Shown piece by piece: positions 35,625-44,840 of a stretch of 64,000 bases of DNA. Origin of the DNA: Nitrospirota bacterium (GTDB taxonomy: Bacteria; Nitrospirota; Nitrospiria; SBBL01; JAADHI01). The first letter of the stretch is position 1, and each line of letters opens with the position of its first letter. The position numbers were made by a program, and so were the translations under genes. The notes under the pieces were generated by a model that saw nothing but the letters and a program-made list of their open reading frames with translations, was not told where the DNA came from and did not search any database. The DNA is taken from positions 128,123 through 192,122 of the forward strand of contig JAJDBX010000006.1 of assembly GCA_029261135.1 (NCBI GenBank). Reading direction: 5' to 3'.

Positions 35625-36971
35625 ATGGAGAAATTTTTAACTGAAACACTTGAGAAGATTGCTCAAACAGACCCGATGCCTGCTTTAGGAAAAATATCTG
35701 AAGCCATCGGACTCGTGCTTGAAGGCCATGCCCCTCACTCCACGATTGGTGAAGTGTGTAAAATTGGCTCTACAAAAACAGAGAATCAACTCTTAGCAGA
35801 AGTCGTGGGATTTCGAGGGGAAAAAGTCCTACTCATGCCCCTGGGAGATATCAGAGGGATTGGACCGGGCTCTCCAGTCGTCATTCGTGGCGACCAGGCA
35901 ACAGCCCCCGTTGGGGAGGGGTTGCTGGGTAGAGTAATTGATGGCCTCGGGAATCCATTGGATGACCAAGGCCCTCTTAACGTTTCTCATGAACAAGCCA
36001 TCTATACCTCACCGCTCAACCCACTCAAACGAAAACGCATCAAAAGACCCATTGATCTCGGCATTCGATCGATTAATGCCCTCCTCACCTGTGGCATGGG
36101 GCAACGACTTGGCATTTTTGCCGGAAGTGGTGTCGGAAAAAGTGTGTTGCTCGGCATGATGTCTCGTTTTACTTCTGCAGATATCAATGTCATTGCCCTC
36201 ATTGGAGAACGGGGTCGCGAAGTAAAGGAATTTATCGAAAAAGACCTCAAAAGAGAAGGACTCAAGCGTTCTGTCGTGATCGTGGTCACCTCAGACCAGC
36301 CCCCTTTAATTCGACGCAGAGGCGCTTTTTTGGCAATCACCATCGCAGAATATTTTCGTGAGCAAGGCAAACAAGTCCTTTTTATGATGGATTCATTGAC
36401 GCGATTAGCCCATGCCCAGAGAGAAATTGGTCTCGCCATCGGAGAACCCCCTACCACGAAAGGCTACACCCCTTCTGTATTCACTTTGCTGCCTAATTTT
36501 TTAGAACGTGCGGGTACGTCATCGGGTGAGGGCACGATTACCGGACTTTATACCGTTTTAGTGGACGGAGATGATCTGAACGATCCGGTACCCGATACAG
36601 TGCGTTCTATTATTGATGGACATATCGTCCTCTCCCGATCACTCGCCGAAAGCAATCATTATCCCGCAATCGATGTGCTCAACAGCAAAAGTCGTGTCAT
36701 GATTGACTTGGTCAATGAAAACCATCAGGATCACGCGAATAATCTCATCGATAGGGTGGCTACGTATCGCAAAGCAGAAGACCTTATTAATATTGGCGCT
36801 TACAAACAAGGCAGTAACAAAAAGATTGATCAAAGCATCGCAATGTGGGATGAGATCGAGTCATTTCTTAAGCAATCGACCAATCAGAAAGAATCCTTGG
36901 AAGAGAGTATCTCTGCACTTTACAAATTGTTTGAAACACCTGAAGCTGAAAATCAAATACAGAAAGTTTGA
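35625..36971 (+). CDS. fliI: Flagellum-specific ATP synthase FliI
   Basis: FliI is the hexameric export ATPase. In 448 residues it has Walker A GIFAGSGVGKSVLLGMM, VIALIGERGREVKEFIE, Walker B VLFMMDSLTRLAHAQREIGLAIGEPPTTKGY and GTITGLYTVLVDGDDLNDPV. It begins immediately after fliH and is followed by fliJ, the standard order. Confidence 0.97.
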   Translation: MEKFLTETLEKIAQTDPMPALGKISEAIGLVLEGHAPHSTIGEVCKIGSTKTENQLLAEVVGFRGEKVLLMPLGDIRGIGPGSPVVIRGDQATAPVGEGLLGRVIDGLGNPLDDQGPLNVSHEQAIYTSPLNPLKRKRIKRPIDLGIRSINALLTCGMGQRLGIFAGSGVGKSVLLGMMSRFTSADINVIALIGERGREVKEFIEKDLKREGLKRSVVIVVTSDQPPLIRRRGAFLAITIAEYFREQGKQVLFMMDSLTRLAHAQREIGLAIGEPPTTKGYTPSVFTLLPNFLERAGTSSGEGTITGLYTVLVDGDDLNDPVPDTVRSIIDGHIVLSRSLAESNHYPAIDVLNSKSRVMIDLVNENHQDHANNLIDRVATYRKAEDLINIGAYKQGSNKKIDQSIAMWDEIESFLKQSTNQKESLEESISALYKLFETPEAENQIQKV

Positions 36972-36979
36972 GGTAATCG

Positions 36980-37423
36980 ATGGCCCCTTACCACTCATAT
37001 CTGGAAACATTGCTTAAAACCAGAAAATATCGAGAAGAAATCGCTTATCGTGAATTGAGTGAACAACTCAGCTTATTGAAAATTGAGACAGAACATCTGA
37101 AAAAATTAATCGGAACATCTGATGATGCTTTAGATCGTCTCATGCAGTATCAAAAAAGAGGCGGCGATCCTATCGAGATCCAAAAACATTACGGCTTTAT
37201 TCAACATCAAGGGATAAAAATTAAATCCCAAGAGGAAAAAATAAGTCTTCAAGATAAAGCGGTAGAAATAAAACGTCAAGAACTTGAAGAAATTGTTCAA
37301 GAAAGAAAAATTGTTGAAAAAGTAGAAACACGAAGGAAGGAAGCCTACCTAGAATCTGTTAGAAAAAAAGAAGTTGCCATGCTTGATGAAGTTGCTGGGC
37401 GAATGCAAAGGAAGTTGAAATGA
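36980..37423 (+). CDS. fliJ: Flagellar export protein FliJ
   Basis: A 147-residue, almost wholly coiled-coil, Lys/Glu-rich protein that starts nine bases after fliI. FliJ fits into the FliI ring and carries chaperones to FlhA. Sequence similarity within the family is low, so the call rests on length, heptad pattern and position. It ends in a 4-base ATGA overlap with the next gene. Confidence 0.88.
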   Translation: MAPYHSYLETLLKTRKYREEIAYRELSEQLSLLKIETEHLKKLIGTSDDALDRLMQYQKRGGDPIEIQKHYGFIQHQGIKIKSQEEKISLQDKAVEIKRQELEEIVQERKIVEKVETRRKEAYLESVRKKEVAMLDEVAGRMQRKLK

Positions 37424-37947
37424 AACACATTTTATCATTAAAAACATCTTATCCCCTTTGGGCAAGATTGACGATATCATTGCTCATTATTGCATTTTTT
37501 TTTACATTCTTTTTCGCTCAATCCACCTGGGCCAAGGAGATTAAAACACCCGCTTCGCTTCTCTCAGCGGTTGAACAACGGAATACAGAAATTGATACTC
37601 GGGAGCAAAATGTGGTCGAACGTGAGGCACGGCTCAATCTTCTTGAAGAAGAAATTAGAAGTATGCTGGATGAATATATCAAGCTAAAGGAAGTTGTTGA
37701 TTTGAGGGAATCTGAACATACCCTGGCACTTAAAAAAGAAAAAGAAAAGCGGATTAAACGGCTGGCTAAAATTTACCAGTCTATGGATGCGAAACAAGCC
37801 GCAAACCGAATCAGACAGATGAAAAAAAAGACCGCTTTAAGTGTATTAAGGCAGATTAAAGAAAAACAAGCCGCAAAAATCCTCAGTAATATGAGTGCCG
37901 CGCAAGCCACACAATTTAGCGAAGCATTCATTAAAACAGAAAAATAA
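37420..37947 (+). CDS. MotE/FlbB-like flagellar periplasmic protein
   Basis: One N-terminal membrane helix (about 17-38) is followed by a long coiled coil (about 48-105) and a C-terminal MgtE-N-like helical module (LAKIYQSMDAKQAANRIRQM, LRQIKEKQAAKILSNMSAAQATQFSEAF). This architecture is that of MotE, a chaperone of the stator protein MotC in rhizobia, and of similar genes found next to fliJ in many phyla. It is coupled to fliJ and ends the operon. No motA or motB lies in the window. Confidence 0.78.
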   Translation: MKHILSLKTSYPLWARLTISLLIIAFFFTFFFAQSTWAKEIKTPASLLSAVEQRNTEIDTREQNVVEREARLNLLEEEIRSMLDEYIKLKEVVDLRESEHTLALKKEKEKRIKRLAKIYQSMDAKQAANRIRQMKKKTALSVLRQIKEKQAAKILSNMSAAQATQFSEAFIKTEK

Positions 37948-38048
37948 CTGTTTCATTTCATGAGCTTTCTATTTTAAAATCATTCCTCTGTGTTAGGTTA
38001 CGACTCTTATGATAGAGTGAACTTCACTTCATTAATACGGGACTTTTT

Positions 38049-38210
38049 ATGTTGACTCGAATTGTTGGGTATATCGCCACAATGCTTGTGGGTCTTTCTC
38101 TCTTGGACTACTACGATATCGTTCAAGTCACAGCGGTGCCACTCAAGCAGCTCGTTCACGCCATCATCACCCTTGGCGCGACGATCAAAGAAAAAATAAT
38201 CTCCTTTTGA
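38049..38210 (+). CDS. Small hydrophobic ORF of unknown function
   Basis: A 53-residue frame begins with ATG 38,049-38,051 and ends at TGA 38,208-38,210. The product is mostly hydrophobic (IVGYIATMLVGLSLLDYYDI, then VPLKQLVHAIITLGATI), suggesting a membrane or amphipathic peptide. Only a weak site (ACGGGA) precedes the start, and nothing is recognised. It may be chance. Confidence 0.3.
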   Translation: MLTRIVGYIATMLVGLSLLDYYDIVQVTAVPLKQLVHAIITLGATIKEKIISF

Positions 38211-38304
38211 TATTGATATCATAAAAGGGTAGAATCCCGTCCGATTTCTTAAATGACAAATATAAAAAAGTCTTACTTATAACTTAATTACGAATGAGAT
38301 TATA

Positions 38305-38620
38305 ATGACAAAACGGGAATTTATTGAAACAGTTACAAAACCTCAATCAAAAAACGGTATTTCAAAAAAAGCGATCGAAGCGACTGTTCTGACGTTTTTT
38401 TATCATGAGTCAATCCATCAAAAAAAAATGGTCATTTTCCCTACCCCAATTTAGGAACCTTCACTGTGGCAAAACGTGCCGCAGGTAAATAAATCCCAGA
38501 ACAGGTGAAACCATTAAAATTAAAGCCTCTAAGTTGCTCAAGTTCAAGTCAACTCCAGCTTTAAAAACACTTTATAAGATCGAAGTTTACGGAAAAAGTT
38601 CATTAAGATATTTTCCTTAA
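38305..38620 (+). pseudogene. Frameshifted HU/IHF-type DNA-binding protein gene
   Basis: Three segments in three frames together read as one HU-family protein of about 95 residues. Frame 1 from ATG 38,305 gives MTKREFIETVTKPQ and NGISKKAIEATVLTFF. A second frame from 38,448 gives NLGTFTVAKRAAGK. A third from 38,492 gives NPRTGETIKIKASKLLKFK and STPALKTLYK, ending at TAA 38,618. In-frame stops (TAG near 38,451, TAA at 38,490) break each frame. HU signatures GTFTVAKRAA and NPRTGETIKI are unmistakable. The gene is therefore decayed, or the assembly has two indels. Confidence 0.82.
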
Positions 38621-38705
38621 TTCTCTCTGTAAAGATTCATCGCTTGATCACTTTGTCTTTTTGTGACATGAAGTAATATGGATTCTGAGCAGGTGTTTGA
38701 CGAGA

Positions 38706-39656
38706 TTAGGGTTTGGTATTCAACCAGGCCATGTAGGATGACACCCCCTCTTCGACATCTTTGAAGGGCTGTGTATATCCGATGTTGCGAAGCGTAGAAA
38801 TATCTGCCTCCGTAAAACTCTGATAAGCATCGCGCAATTTATCAGGGAATGGGATGTACTGAATCTCTCCTTTTGTGTGCCATCCAATGACGGCTTGAGC
38901 CACTTCGTTAAAGGTTTGGCTACGACCAGTGCCCAAATTAAATATTCCAGAATGGTTCTTATTTTTTAAGAACCAAAGATTGACCGCAACAACATCATCG
39001 ATGCAAACAAAATCTCTCCGCTGCTCCCCGTCCCCATATCCGCCGCTACCTTTGAATAATCTCACAGAATTCCCGTCTTGTATTTGGGTATTTAAATGAA
39101 AAGCAACGCTGGCCATGCCGCCTTTATGCCCTTCTCGAGGCCCATAAACATTAAAATAGCGGAATCCAGCAATTTGACTCTTTGCCTCCTGAAAAATACG
39201 GCGGACATGTTCATCGAAAAGAAATTTAGAATAACCATACACATTTAAGGGACACTCAAATTCCCGTACTTCTTTAAAGGTTTTTCCTTTGCCGTACACG
39301 GCGGCGGATGAGGCATAGATCAAAGGGATTTGCTGATCCAGACAATAGGCCAGCACTGATTTGGAATATTCATAATTATTTTGAAGCATGTAACGACCGT
39401 CCCACTCAACCGTTGAAGAACAGGCCCCTTGATGGAAAATGGCTTCAATCGATCCTGAAAATGCTTCATAGGTGTTCATCTTAGACAGGAAATCTGCTTT
39501 GTCTATAAAGTCAAGAATATCAAGATCAACCAGATTTTTAAATTTAAAACCATTTTTCAAATTATCGACGACAATAATGTCTTTTCGCCCAATATCATTC
39601 AATCCTTTAACGATATTACTTCCGATAAAACCTGCGCCACCCGTTACGATAATCAT
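38706..39656 (-). CDS. hldD: ADP-L-glycero-D-manno-heptose-6-epimerase HldD
   Basis: HldD makes ADP-L-glycero-D-manno-heptose for the LPS inner core. It is an extended short-chain dehydrogenase: NAD(P)-binding [16 protein letters not shown], the ASSAAVYG segment, catalytic YGYSK, and the substrate region [22 protein letters not shown]. The length (316) matches the family. AAAGGATGACTGC precedes the ATG. It is monocistronic and indicates a Gram-negative outer membrane with heptose. Confidence 0.93.
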   Translation of the reverse strand: MIIVTGGAGFIGSNIVKGLNDIGRKDIIVVDNLKNGFKFKNLVDLDILDFIDKADFLSKMNTYEAFSGSIEAIFHQGACSSTVEWDGRYMLQNNYEYSKSVLAYCLDQQIPLIYASSAAVYGKGKTFKEVREFECPLNVYGYSKFLFDEHVRRIFQEAKSQIAGFRYFNVYGPREGHKGGMASVAFHLNTQIQDGNSVRLFKGSGGYGDGEQRRDFVCIDDVVAVNLWFLKNKNHSGIFNLGTGRSQTFNEVAQAVIGWHTKGEIQYIPFPDKLRDAYQSFTEADISTLRNIGYTQPFKDVEEGVSSYMAWLNTKP

Positions 39657-40059
39657 GCAGTCATCCTTTATGCTTTCTTTGAAAAGAATTTATTGAATCA
39701 GCCCTCATGCCAAATTAAATTAAAGGATGCCATTTTAACAAAAAGACCTCACCGATAGCATTAAAAATAAAGCGTGGTCTGTTCGTCCGTACCCTGTGAA
39801 AATATTCAGAAAAAATATCTAGCTACTCCCCTACTTGAGATCACTCACGCCACCTTACATGCAAAATGCGTTAAAAATAAGATGAACCCTCCATTTGCTT
39901 CTAGCGCACTGAAGTCAGACAATACCAAAACTGAAAAGGGTTTATTTTGAATAAACTGATAATTTTTTAAAGATTCAGTATAATGTCATTAATTTTGTTT
40001 TCTGGGGTCACACAACTAGGGCAATCGTTCGACAGAACGGTGTACACTATGGAGGATTC
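39657..40059 (+). promoter_or_regulatory. Divergent intergenic region between hldD and the CBS gene
   Basis: These 403 gene-free bases separate divergent genes. On the plus strand TATAAT (39,979-39,984) could be a -10 element, with no good -35. A small inverted repeat GTTC-GACA-GAAC (about 40,027-40,038) lies shortly before the CBS gene's GGAGGATTC ribosome binding site. No other structure is evident. Confidence 0.3.
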
Positions 40060-40479
40060 ATGAACGTTGACAAAATAATGAGCGAGCCCCCTGTCACTGT
40101 CGGAATGGATGATACACTACTTAAAGTGAAGTCCATTTTCGAAAACTCTCATTTCCACCATCTCATTGTCGTCGAACTTGGGAAATTGTGCGGGGTAATT
40201 TCAGATAGAGATCTCCTCAAAGCCATAAGCCCCAATATTGGCACTGCCTCTGAAACAGCCCTGGACATTAAAACCCTTGGCAAAAAGGTACACCAAGTGA
40301 TGACCAGAAAGCCCATTGCTTTAAAAGAAAATGCAAAGGTTTCTGACGCAATAAAAATTTTCAACAAACACAGTATTTCTTGTATCCCTGTTGTCGATGA
40401 AGAAAACAACCCGCTTGGAATCATCAGTTGGCGAGACATCTTCAAAACAATCGAAAAAAACAAGGGCATAAAATTCTAA
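40060..40479 (+). CDS. Two-CBS-domain protein
   Basis: The 139-residue protein consists of two CBS motifs (about 8-62 and 77-133), the second with VSDAIKIFNKHSISCIPVVDEENNPLGIISWRD. Such Bateman modules bind adenosine nucleotides and regulate partner proteins. No other domain is fused, and neighbours do not reveal a target. It has a strong GGAGGATTC site and is a single gene convergent with the synthase at 40,537. Confidence 0.85.
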   Translation: MNVDKIMSEPPVTVGMDDTLLKVKSIFENSHFHHLIVVELGKLCGVISDRDLLKAISPNIGTASETALDIKTLGKKVHQVMTRKPIALKENAKVSDAIKIFNKHSISCIPVVDEENNPLGIISWRDIFKTIEKNKGIKF

Positions 40480-40536
40480 CACATTTAATTTCTTTGTTTC
40501 TTTGAGGGCTTGCCACGTGGAATTAAAGAAATTCAA

Positions 40537-41388
40537 TCATCTTATTTTTTCAAGCAGGGTCTTCGTTACAACCTTTCCCCGATCTGCCAAGGAAAGTCGA
40601 ATTTGTCGATCAAGCACATCAAAGGGTTTTTTTTCTATCTGACTAATCATCGCCACATACACATTGCGCATCAGCGAAACTGCAAGTCGGGAATCTGCTT
40701 CCACCATGGGGATCAAATGAATCGCTTCATCAAAATAACCGCGAATGCGCTCACATTGAAAACGCATCATTTTTAAAAACGCATCATTTTTGACCCGCTT
40801 GCAGAGTGCCTCTTCTGAATACCCTGCATCGTTAATTTCATCCAGAGGAAGATAGATGCGGCCTCGATCCAAGTCTTCACCAAGATCCCGAACAATATTG
40901 GTCAACTGAAGTGCAGTCGAGAGAGACCGGCCCAGCGAGATGCCTTTCGGATCAGAGTAACCGAAAATCGGAAGCGAAAGATCTCGAATGGTTGTGGCCA
41001 CCAAGTCTGCGTAAACCATCAGGTCTTTAAAAGTTTGATAACGACTGACTTCGATATCCATCCTGCATCCCGCAATCAAACCTAAAAATCCTTCTTTGGG
41101 AATTGGATAATGTTGACTGGCATCTGCCAAAGCAATCGTGATTGGATGACTGGGTTCCTGATTGTAACAACGTTCAAGTTCTTCTTCCCAAGATTTCAGC
41201 AAAGGTTCAATGGGCTGGTTTTGGTATTCATCCACGATATCATCGGCATAACGACAGAAGGCATACACGGCATAAATGGCTTGTCGTTTGGCCGAGGGCA
41301 GGAAGCGAAAGCCGACAGAAAAATGAGGGCCGCTCTTTTCGGTCAATTTTTTACAATAATCGTAAGCTTCAGAAAGGGACCTTGTCAT
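40537..41388 (-). CDS. Phytoene/squalene synthase family protein (CrtB/HpnD-like)
   Basis: This head-to-head prenyl synthase condenses two prenyl diphosphates. Both Asp-rich motifs are intact: ADDIVDE in YAVYAFCRYADDIVDE and RDLGEDLDRGRIYLP. Size (283) fits CrtB, HpnC or HpnD. Whether it makes phytoene, presqualene diphosphate or squalene cannot be told by eye. It overlaps the upstream flavoprotein gene by 4 bases (ATGA), so the two act in one isoprenoid pathway. Confidence 0.83.
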   Translation of the reverse strand: MTRSLSEAYDYCKKLTEKSGPHFSVGFRFLPSAKRQAIYAVYAFCRYADDIVDEYQNQPIEPLLKSWEEELERCYNQEPSHPITIALADASQHYPIPKEGFLGLIAGCRMDIEVSRYQTFKDLMVYADLVATTIRDLSLPIFGYSDPKGISLGRSLSTALQLTNIVRDLGEDLDRGRIYLPLDEINDAGYSEEALCKRVKNDAFLKMMRFQCERIRGYFDEAIHLIPMVEADSRLAVSLMRNVYVAMISQIEKKPFDVLDRQIRLSLADRGKVVTKTLLEKIR

Positions 41389-42584
41389 TTTAGTAGCGTG
41401 TTTTGAGAGCTTGGCCTATTTTCCTTCAATGGCCCAAGCTCAGTCTTTGAGGAGGCTAAAGGTTTTTCACGACACCAGTGATCGGGAATGCGATGAAAAC
41501 AACGTGACTCTTTTTCCCAAAACTGCTTAATCCACGGCAGCAATAATTTTTTCCACAGTGCCTGCTTGTGCCATTTCGCAAGGTAGGTTTGAAGATCGCG
41601 ACGACCAGCACGTTTTACAAATGAGGCCAGCCCCCAATTTCCCCCTATTTCATAAAGGCTGCGATTCACCAAACTCACCTCTTGCGCGCTGCCAATTTCT
41701 TGCTGCCAGAGTATATCGTAGCTTTCATTGTCGAGAATACTGGTCGCCGCAGCATAACCTGTTTTTATCGCATATCGAATCCCCAAACCAAAAAGATAAT
41801 CTTGAAACCCACCCGCTTCTCCCACAAAGGGTTTTCCATTGTCCATTGCAGAAGACTTTAAACAAAAATTCATATAAGAATAGGCAAACTTCGGGCGATT
41901 GATGACAAAGGTTTGAATGGTTTGAAAGCGCTTCAGTGCAATCTCAAAATAGTTTTTAATCCCATCAAAATCACGGGTGATCGCACAACCAAATGTCGCT
42001 TGGCCATCCACAACAAAAAGATAACTATATCCCCCCGGAGAAACATCCATGTCAAAAAGAACCGATATCGTATCAGGCAGATCTGTGGAAAAAGTCATCT
42101 CTTTTGCCAGTCCATCTGCAACCGCCGGCCCTGTGGCCACAATATCAACTGCTTCCGGTTTAACACGTCTACCGTAATGGATCTTAACCCCAGCTGATCG
42201 CGCTTGATTGAGTAAACCCTGGTCAAGGGTCTCCCCTCCCGGGCCTCTCATTATGAAATAACCATAAGGGCAATCGCTCTGAACCGGGTAAGGCTTCAAA
42301 CGATGGTCATAAAATACCGCCTGATGAACGGGTTTCAAAAAAAAATTATTTTGAATCCCCATGCGTTTGAACATATCCAGCGCATCTTCTTTAAAGCTGG
42401 CATTTTCAATCACTTGGAAATCGCCAATAAAGCGATCACCCACCGCTTTTTTCGCTTCAAAAACTTCGACAGAAAGACCTGATCGTGCAAGACAAATGGC
42501 CGCAGTCAAACCAGAAGGACCCGCTCCGGCTATTTTGATCACAGGCCGTACATCAATCATTTTTTCATTTTGATTTTGAATCAT
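41385..42584 (-). CDS. FAD-dependent oxidoreductase of the geranylgeranyl reductase type
   Basis: The N-terminal FAD-binding fold GAGPSGLTAAICLARSGLSVEVFEA is followed by the long substrate domain. The family's second flavin motif appears as VGEAGGFQDYLFGLGIRYAIKTG. The last 50 residues are basic and unlike the family. GGR-type enzymes saturate prenyl chains or act on polyprenyl products. Coupling to a prenyl synthase supports carotenoid, hopanoid-related or other terpenoid metabolism (inference). It is not an HpnE-type amine oxidase, which would be expected in a squalene operon. Confidence 0.75.
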   Translation of the reverse strand: MIQNQNEKMIDVRPVIKIAGAGPSGLTAAICLARSGLSVEVFEAKKAVGDRFIGDFQVIENASFKEDALDMFKRMGIQNNFFLKPVHQAVFYDHRLKPYPVQSDCPYGYFIMRGPGGETLDQGLLNQARSAGVKIHYGRRVKPEAVDIVATGPAVADGLAKEMTFSTDLPDTISVLFDMDVSPGGYSYLFVVDGQATFGCAITRDFDGIKNYFEIALKRFQTIQTFVINRPKFAYSYMNFCLKSSAMDNGKPFVGEAGGFQDYLFGLGIRYAIKTGYAAATSILDNESYDILWQQEIGSAQEVSLVNRSLYEIGGNWGLASFVKRAGRRDLQTYLAKWHKQALWKKLLLPWIKQFWEKESRCFHRIPDHWCREKPLASSKTELGPLKENRPSSQNTLLK

Positions 42585-42749
42585 GAGATTTAAGTGACGT
42601 GACTAGAGAAGGATCATGTTGTCCAGCATTCGTCGAAGTCTATATAATATCCTACAACCTGTCAAATACCAGAATAACAAAAATTAAGTAAGAATATAAG
42701 GAATTTTGAGTACCTACCTTTTTGGGATAGCCATTTATTTGATAATAAA

Positions 42750-42792
42750 GGAACGGAGGTTGATTGTAAAATATCTATTTGTTGTTTATACT
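42750..42792 (+). promoter_or_regulatory. Overlapping sigma70 and ECF/sigmaE-like promoters before htrA
   Basis: TTGTAA (42,764-42,769), 17 bases and TATACT (42,787-42,792) form a reasonable sigma70 promoter about 50 bases before the htrA start. Overlapping it, GGAACGG (42,750-42,756), 17 bases and TCTA (42,774-42,777) resembles the sigmaE consensus GGAACTT-N16/17-TCTGA, known to control degP in enterobacteria. Both are by eye. The rest of the intergenic stretch (42,585-42,749) shows nothing clear. Confidence 0.45.
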
Positions 42793-42845
42793 TAGGGCAA
42801 TATGCAATTACGTTACATCTCAATTAATCTATGAAGGGAGAGGTT

Positions 42846-44240
42846 ATGATCAAGCGGACCAAGTTCATTGTCTTCAAGTCTATGTTAATAATGGCGCTGT
42901 TATTTCCAGCGATGCCAGGAGAGGTCTCGGCAGAAAGTAAATCTGATAAAGGCATTGAACTCATTGAACTCTTTCAATCCGCATTTATCGATATTGCTGA
43001 AAAGGTAAAACCGGCCGTCGTCAATATTTCACCCACGACATCCGGCCCACCCGCTTCCCGCCCCAATAAACCGCGGGGTGGCCCTCGAGAAGCCCCTCCC
43101 GGCTCAGGCTCCGGTGTCATTTTTAACAAAACAGGATATATCATTACGAACAACCATGTGGTCGGCGGAGCAGCGGTTGTGGAAGTCCGCCTTTCAGATA
43201 AAAGGAAGTTCAAAGGAACAGTTATCGGGAAAGATCCAGACACAGATTTGGCGCTCGTAAAAATTGAAGCAGATCATGATCTTCCCTTTGTTAAATTGGG
43301 CGACTCATCGAAAGTAAAAGTCGGGCAATGGGCCATCGCCGTCGGAAACCCTTTTGGCCTAGACCGTACCGTAACAGTGGGTGTGATCAGTGCCCTTGGC
43401 CGGGAAAATGTCAACCTTTCCAGGTATGAAGATTTTATTCAAACCGATGCATCCATTAATCCGGGAAACTCAGGCGGGCCTCTTTTTAACATTAGGGGGG
43501 AAGTGATCGGAATCAATACGGCGATCATTAATTTTGCCCAAGGAATTGGTTTTGCGATCCCTTCAAATATGGCCCAATCCGTGACAACCCAACTCAGGGA
43601 TAAAGGACGCGTCAGCAGAGGCTGGCTGGGGGTTGGCATTCAACCTTTAACCACGGAATTGGCCCAAAAATTTGGAGTTAAGGAAGAAAGCGGCGTGCTC
43701 ATTAACGAAGTCTTCGATGGGGATCCCGCCTCTGTGGGCGGAATTCAGCCTGGAGATATTATCCTCTCGGTTAATGGCAAAGTGGTTGATACACCCAATA
43801 CCCTCGCCCGTGTCATCGCCGGCTATACCCCTGGTGATAAAATTAAAATTAATGTATTACGTGACGGAAAAAATGAAAAGCTGACTATTCTACTCGTCGA
43901 ACGAAAAGACGACACCGTAACCGCATCCATTCCACGGGAAACGAAGCGCTTCCTTGGACTTTCTGTCGGTGATATTACAGATGAACTGTCCCTTCAATAT
44001 AGCCTTAAAGAAGGAGATCAAGGTGCCATTATTACAAATGTTGATGAAAATAGCGTCTCTGAACAGGAGGGCTTAAAAATTGGCGATCTAATCAAAGAAG
44101 TCAACCGGCAGAAAATTGCAAGTGCAAAGGATTTTAATAAAGTGATGAAAGAGACAAAAGAAACTGAAACGATTTTGATGCGGGTCACACGCGAAGGCCG
44201 TGCTTTCTTTATTGTCTTGAAACCGAGCGCAGGCGAATAA
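42846..44240 (+). CDS. Periplasmic serine protease HtrA/DegP family
   Basis: Quality-control protease of the envelope. A signal peptide (about 1-29, cleaving after VSA) precedes a trypsin-like domain with catalytic His104 (ITNNHVV), Asp134 (PDTDLAL) and Ser209 (NPGNSGG), then two PDZ domains (about 245-340 and 355-460). A Pro/Arg/Gly-rich loop (about 65-88) sits before the protease core. ATG 42,846 behind GGGAGAGG is chosen over ATG 42,831. It is followed by a strong terminator. Confidence 0.95.
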   Translation: MIKRTKFIVFKSMLIMALLFPAMPGEVSAESKSDKGIELIELFQSAFIDIAEKVKPAVVNISPTTSGPPASRPNKPRGGPREAPPGSGSGVIFNKTGYIITNNHVVGGAAVVEVRLSDKRKFKGTVIGKDPDTDLALVKIEADHDLPFVKLGDSSKVKVGQWAIAVGNPFGLDRTVTVGVISALGRENVNLSRYEDFIQTDASINPGNSGGPLFNIRGEVIGINTAIINFAQGIGFAIPSNMAQSVTTQLRDKGRVSRGWLGVGIQPLTTELAQKFGVKEESGVLINEVFDGDPASVGGIQPGDIILSVNGKVVDTPNTLARVIAGYTPGDKIKINVLRDGKNEKLTILLVERKDDTVTASIPRETKRFLGLSVGDITDELSLQYSLKEGDQGAIITNVDENSVSEQEGLKIGDLIKEVNRQKIASAKDFNKVMKETKETETILMRVTREGRAFFIVLKPSAGE

Positions 44241-44267
44241 ACACAACTAATATACTGAAATAATTCT

Positions 44268-44306
44268 AAAAAAGGCCCTTCCGATTAAATCGGAAGGGCC
44301 TTTTTA
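44268..44306. terminator. Bidirectional terminator between htrA and the glycosylase gene
   Basis: A nearly uninterrupted 18-base inverted repeat (44,269-44,286 with 44,288-44,305) has A-runs and T-runs at both ends, so it can stop transcripts from both convergent genes. The functional loop is TTAAA with the terminal A-T pairs open. Confidence 0.9.
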
Positions 44307-44324
44307 TTAAAGACAATACCGGGT

Positions 44325-44840
44325 TTAAAGCAAATTCTTTCCTTGAAACTGGTGGAGCTGTTTTAAAAGCAGTATTAACTTGTCTTTTGTATAGTGGGTA
44401 TTTCTCGGACTTGTGGATGGAAGAGCAAAAACACTGCTTTTATGGATCTTATGTGATTTTAATCCAAGGCCACCCATCTCTTGAAATACGGCACGATATC
44501 CCGTAAGACCATTAAAACAAACAACCCGAGGCTGATAAAATCCTATTTTATGACGAAGAATTTCACCACCCTCTTTCAATTCTGCTAGAGATAAATCATT
44601 TGATCCGGGTGTGACGCGCTTGACGACATCTGTTAATCCCATTCCAAAGCGGGGAAGTTTCCAATCGTCGTCGGGTTTTAAGGGAGAAGGGATAAGTCCA
44701 CTCTGAAAAAGGATGTGCCAGAAACGATTTGCCGGTTGGGCATAATAATGCCCCATTTTGGCTGAGTATCGTCCAGGATTAATGCCCACAAAAACAATAT
44801 CCAGTTCACCTTCTAATATGTCAGGAAGCGTCGGATTCAC
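44325..44840 (-). CDS. mug: Mismatch-specific uracil/thymine DNA glycosylase (Mug/TDG family)
   Basis: The enzyme removes U or T mispaired with G. Motif A reads VGINPGRYSAKMGHYYAQPANRFW, with the family's GINPG loop carrying the catalytic Asn. The second loop is FALPSTSPRNTHY, closer to the TDG-type PSSSAR loop than to enterobacterial Mug. Length 171 is normal. It overlaps the zinc-ribbon gene upstream by 4 bases. Confidence 0.9.
   Translation of the reverse strand: MNPTLPDILEGELDIVFVGINPGRYSAKMGHYYAQPANRFWHILFQSGLIPSPLKPDDDWKLPRFGMGLTDVVKRVTPGSNDLSLAELKEGGEILRHKIGFYQPRVVCFNGLTGYRAVFQEMGGLGLKSHKIHKSSVFALPSTSPRNTHYTKDKLILLLKQLHQFQGKNLL

Noticed and set aside
40487-40533. Inverted repeat AATTTCTTT/AAAGAAATT between convergent genes as terminator
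   Set aside because: The loop of about 29 bases and the AT-only stem make it unconvincing.
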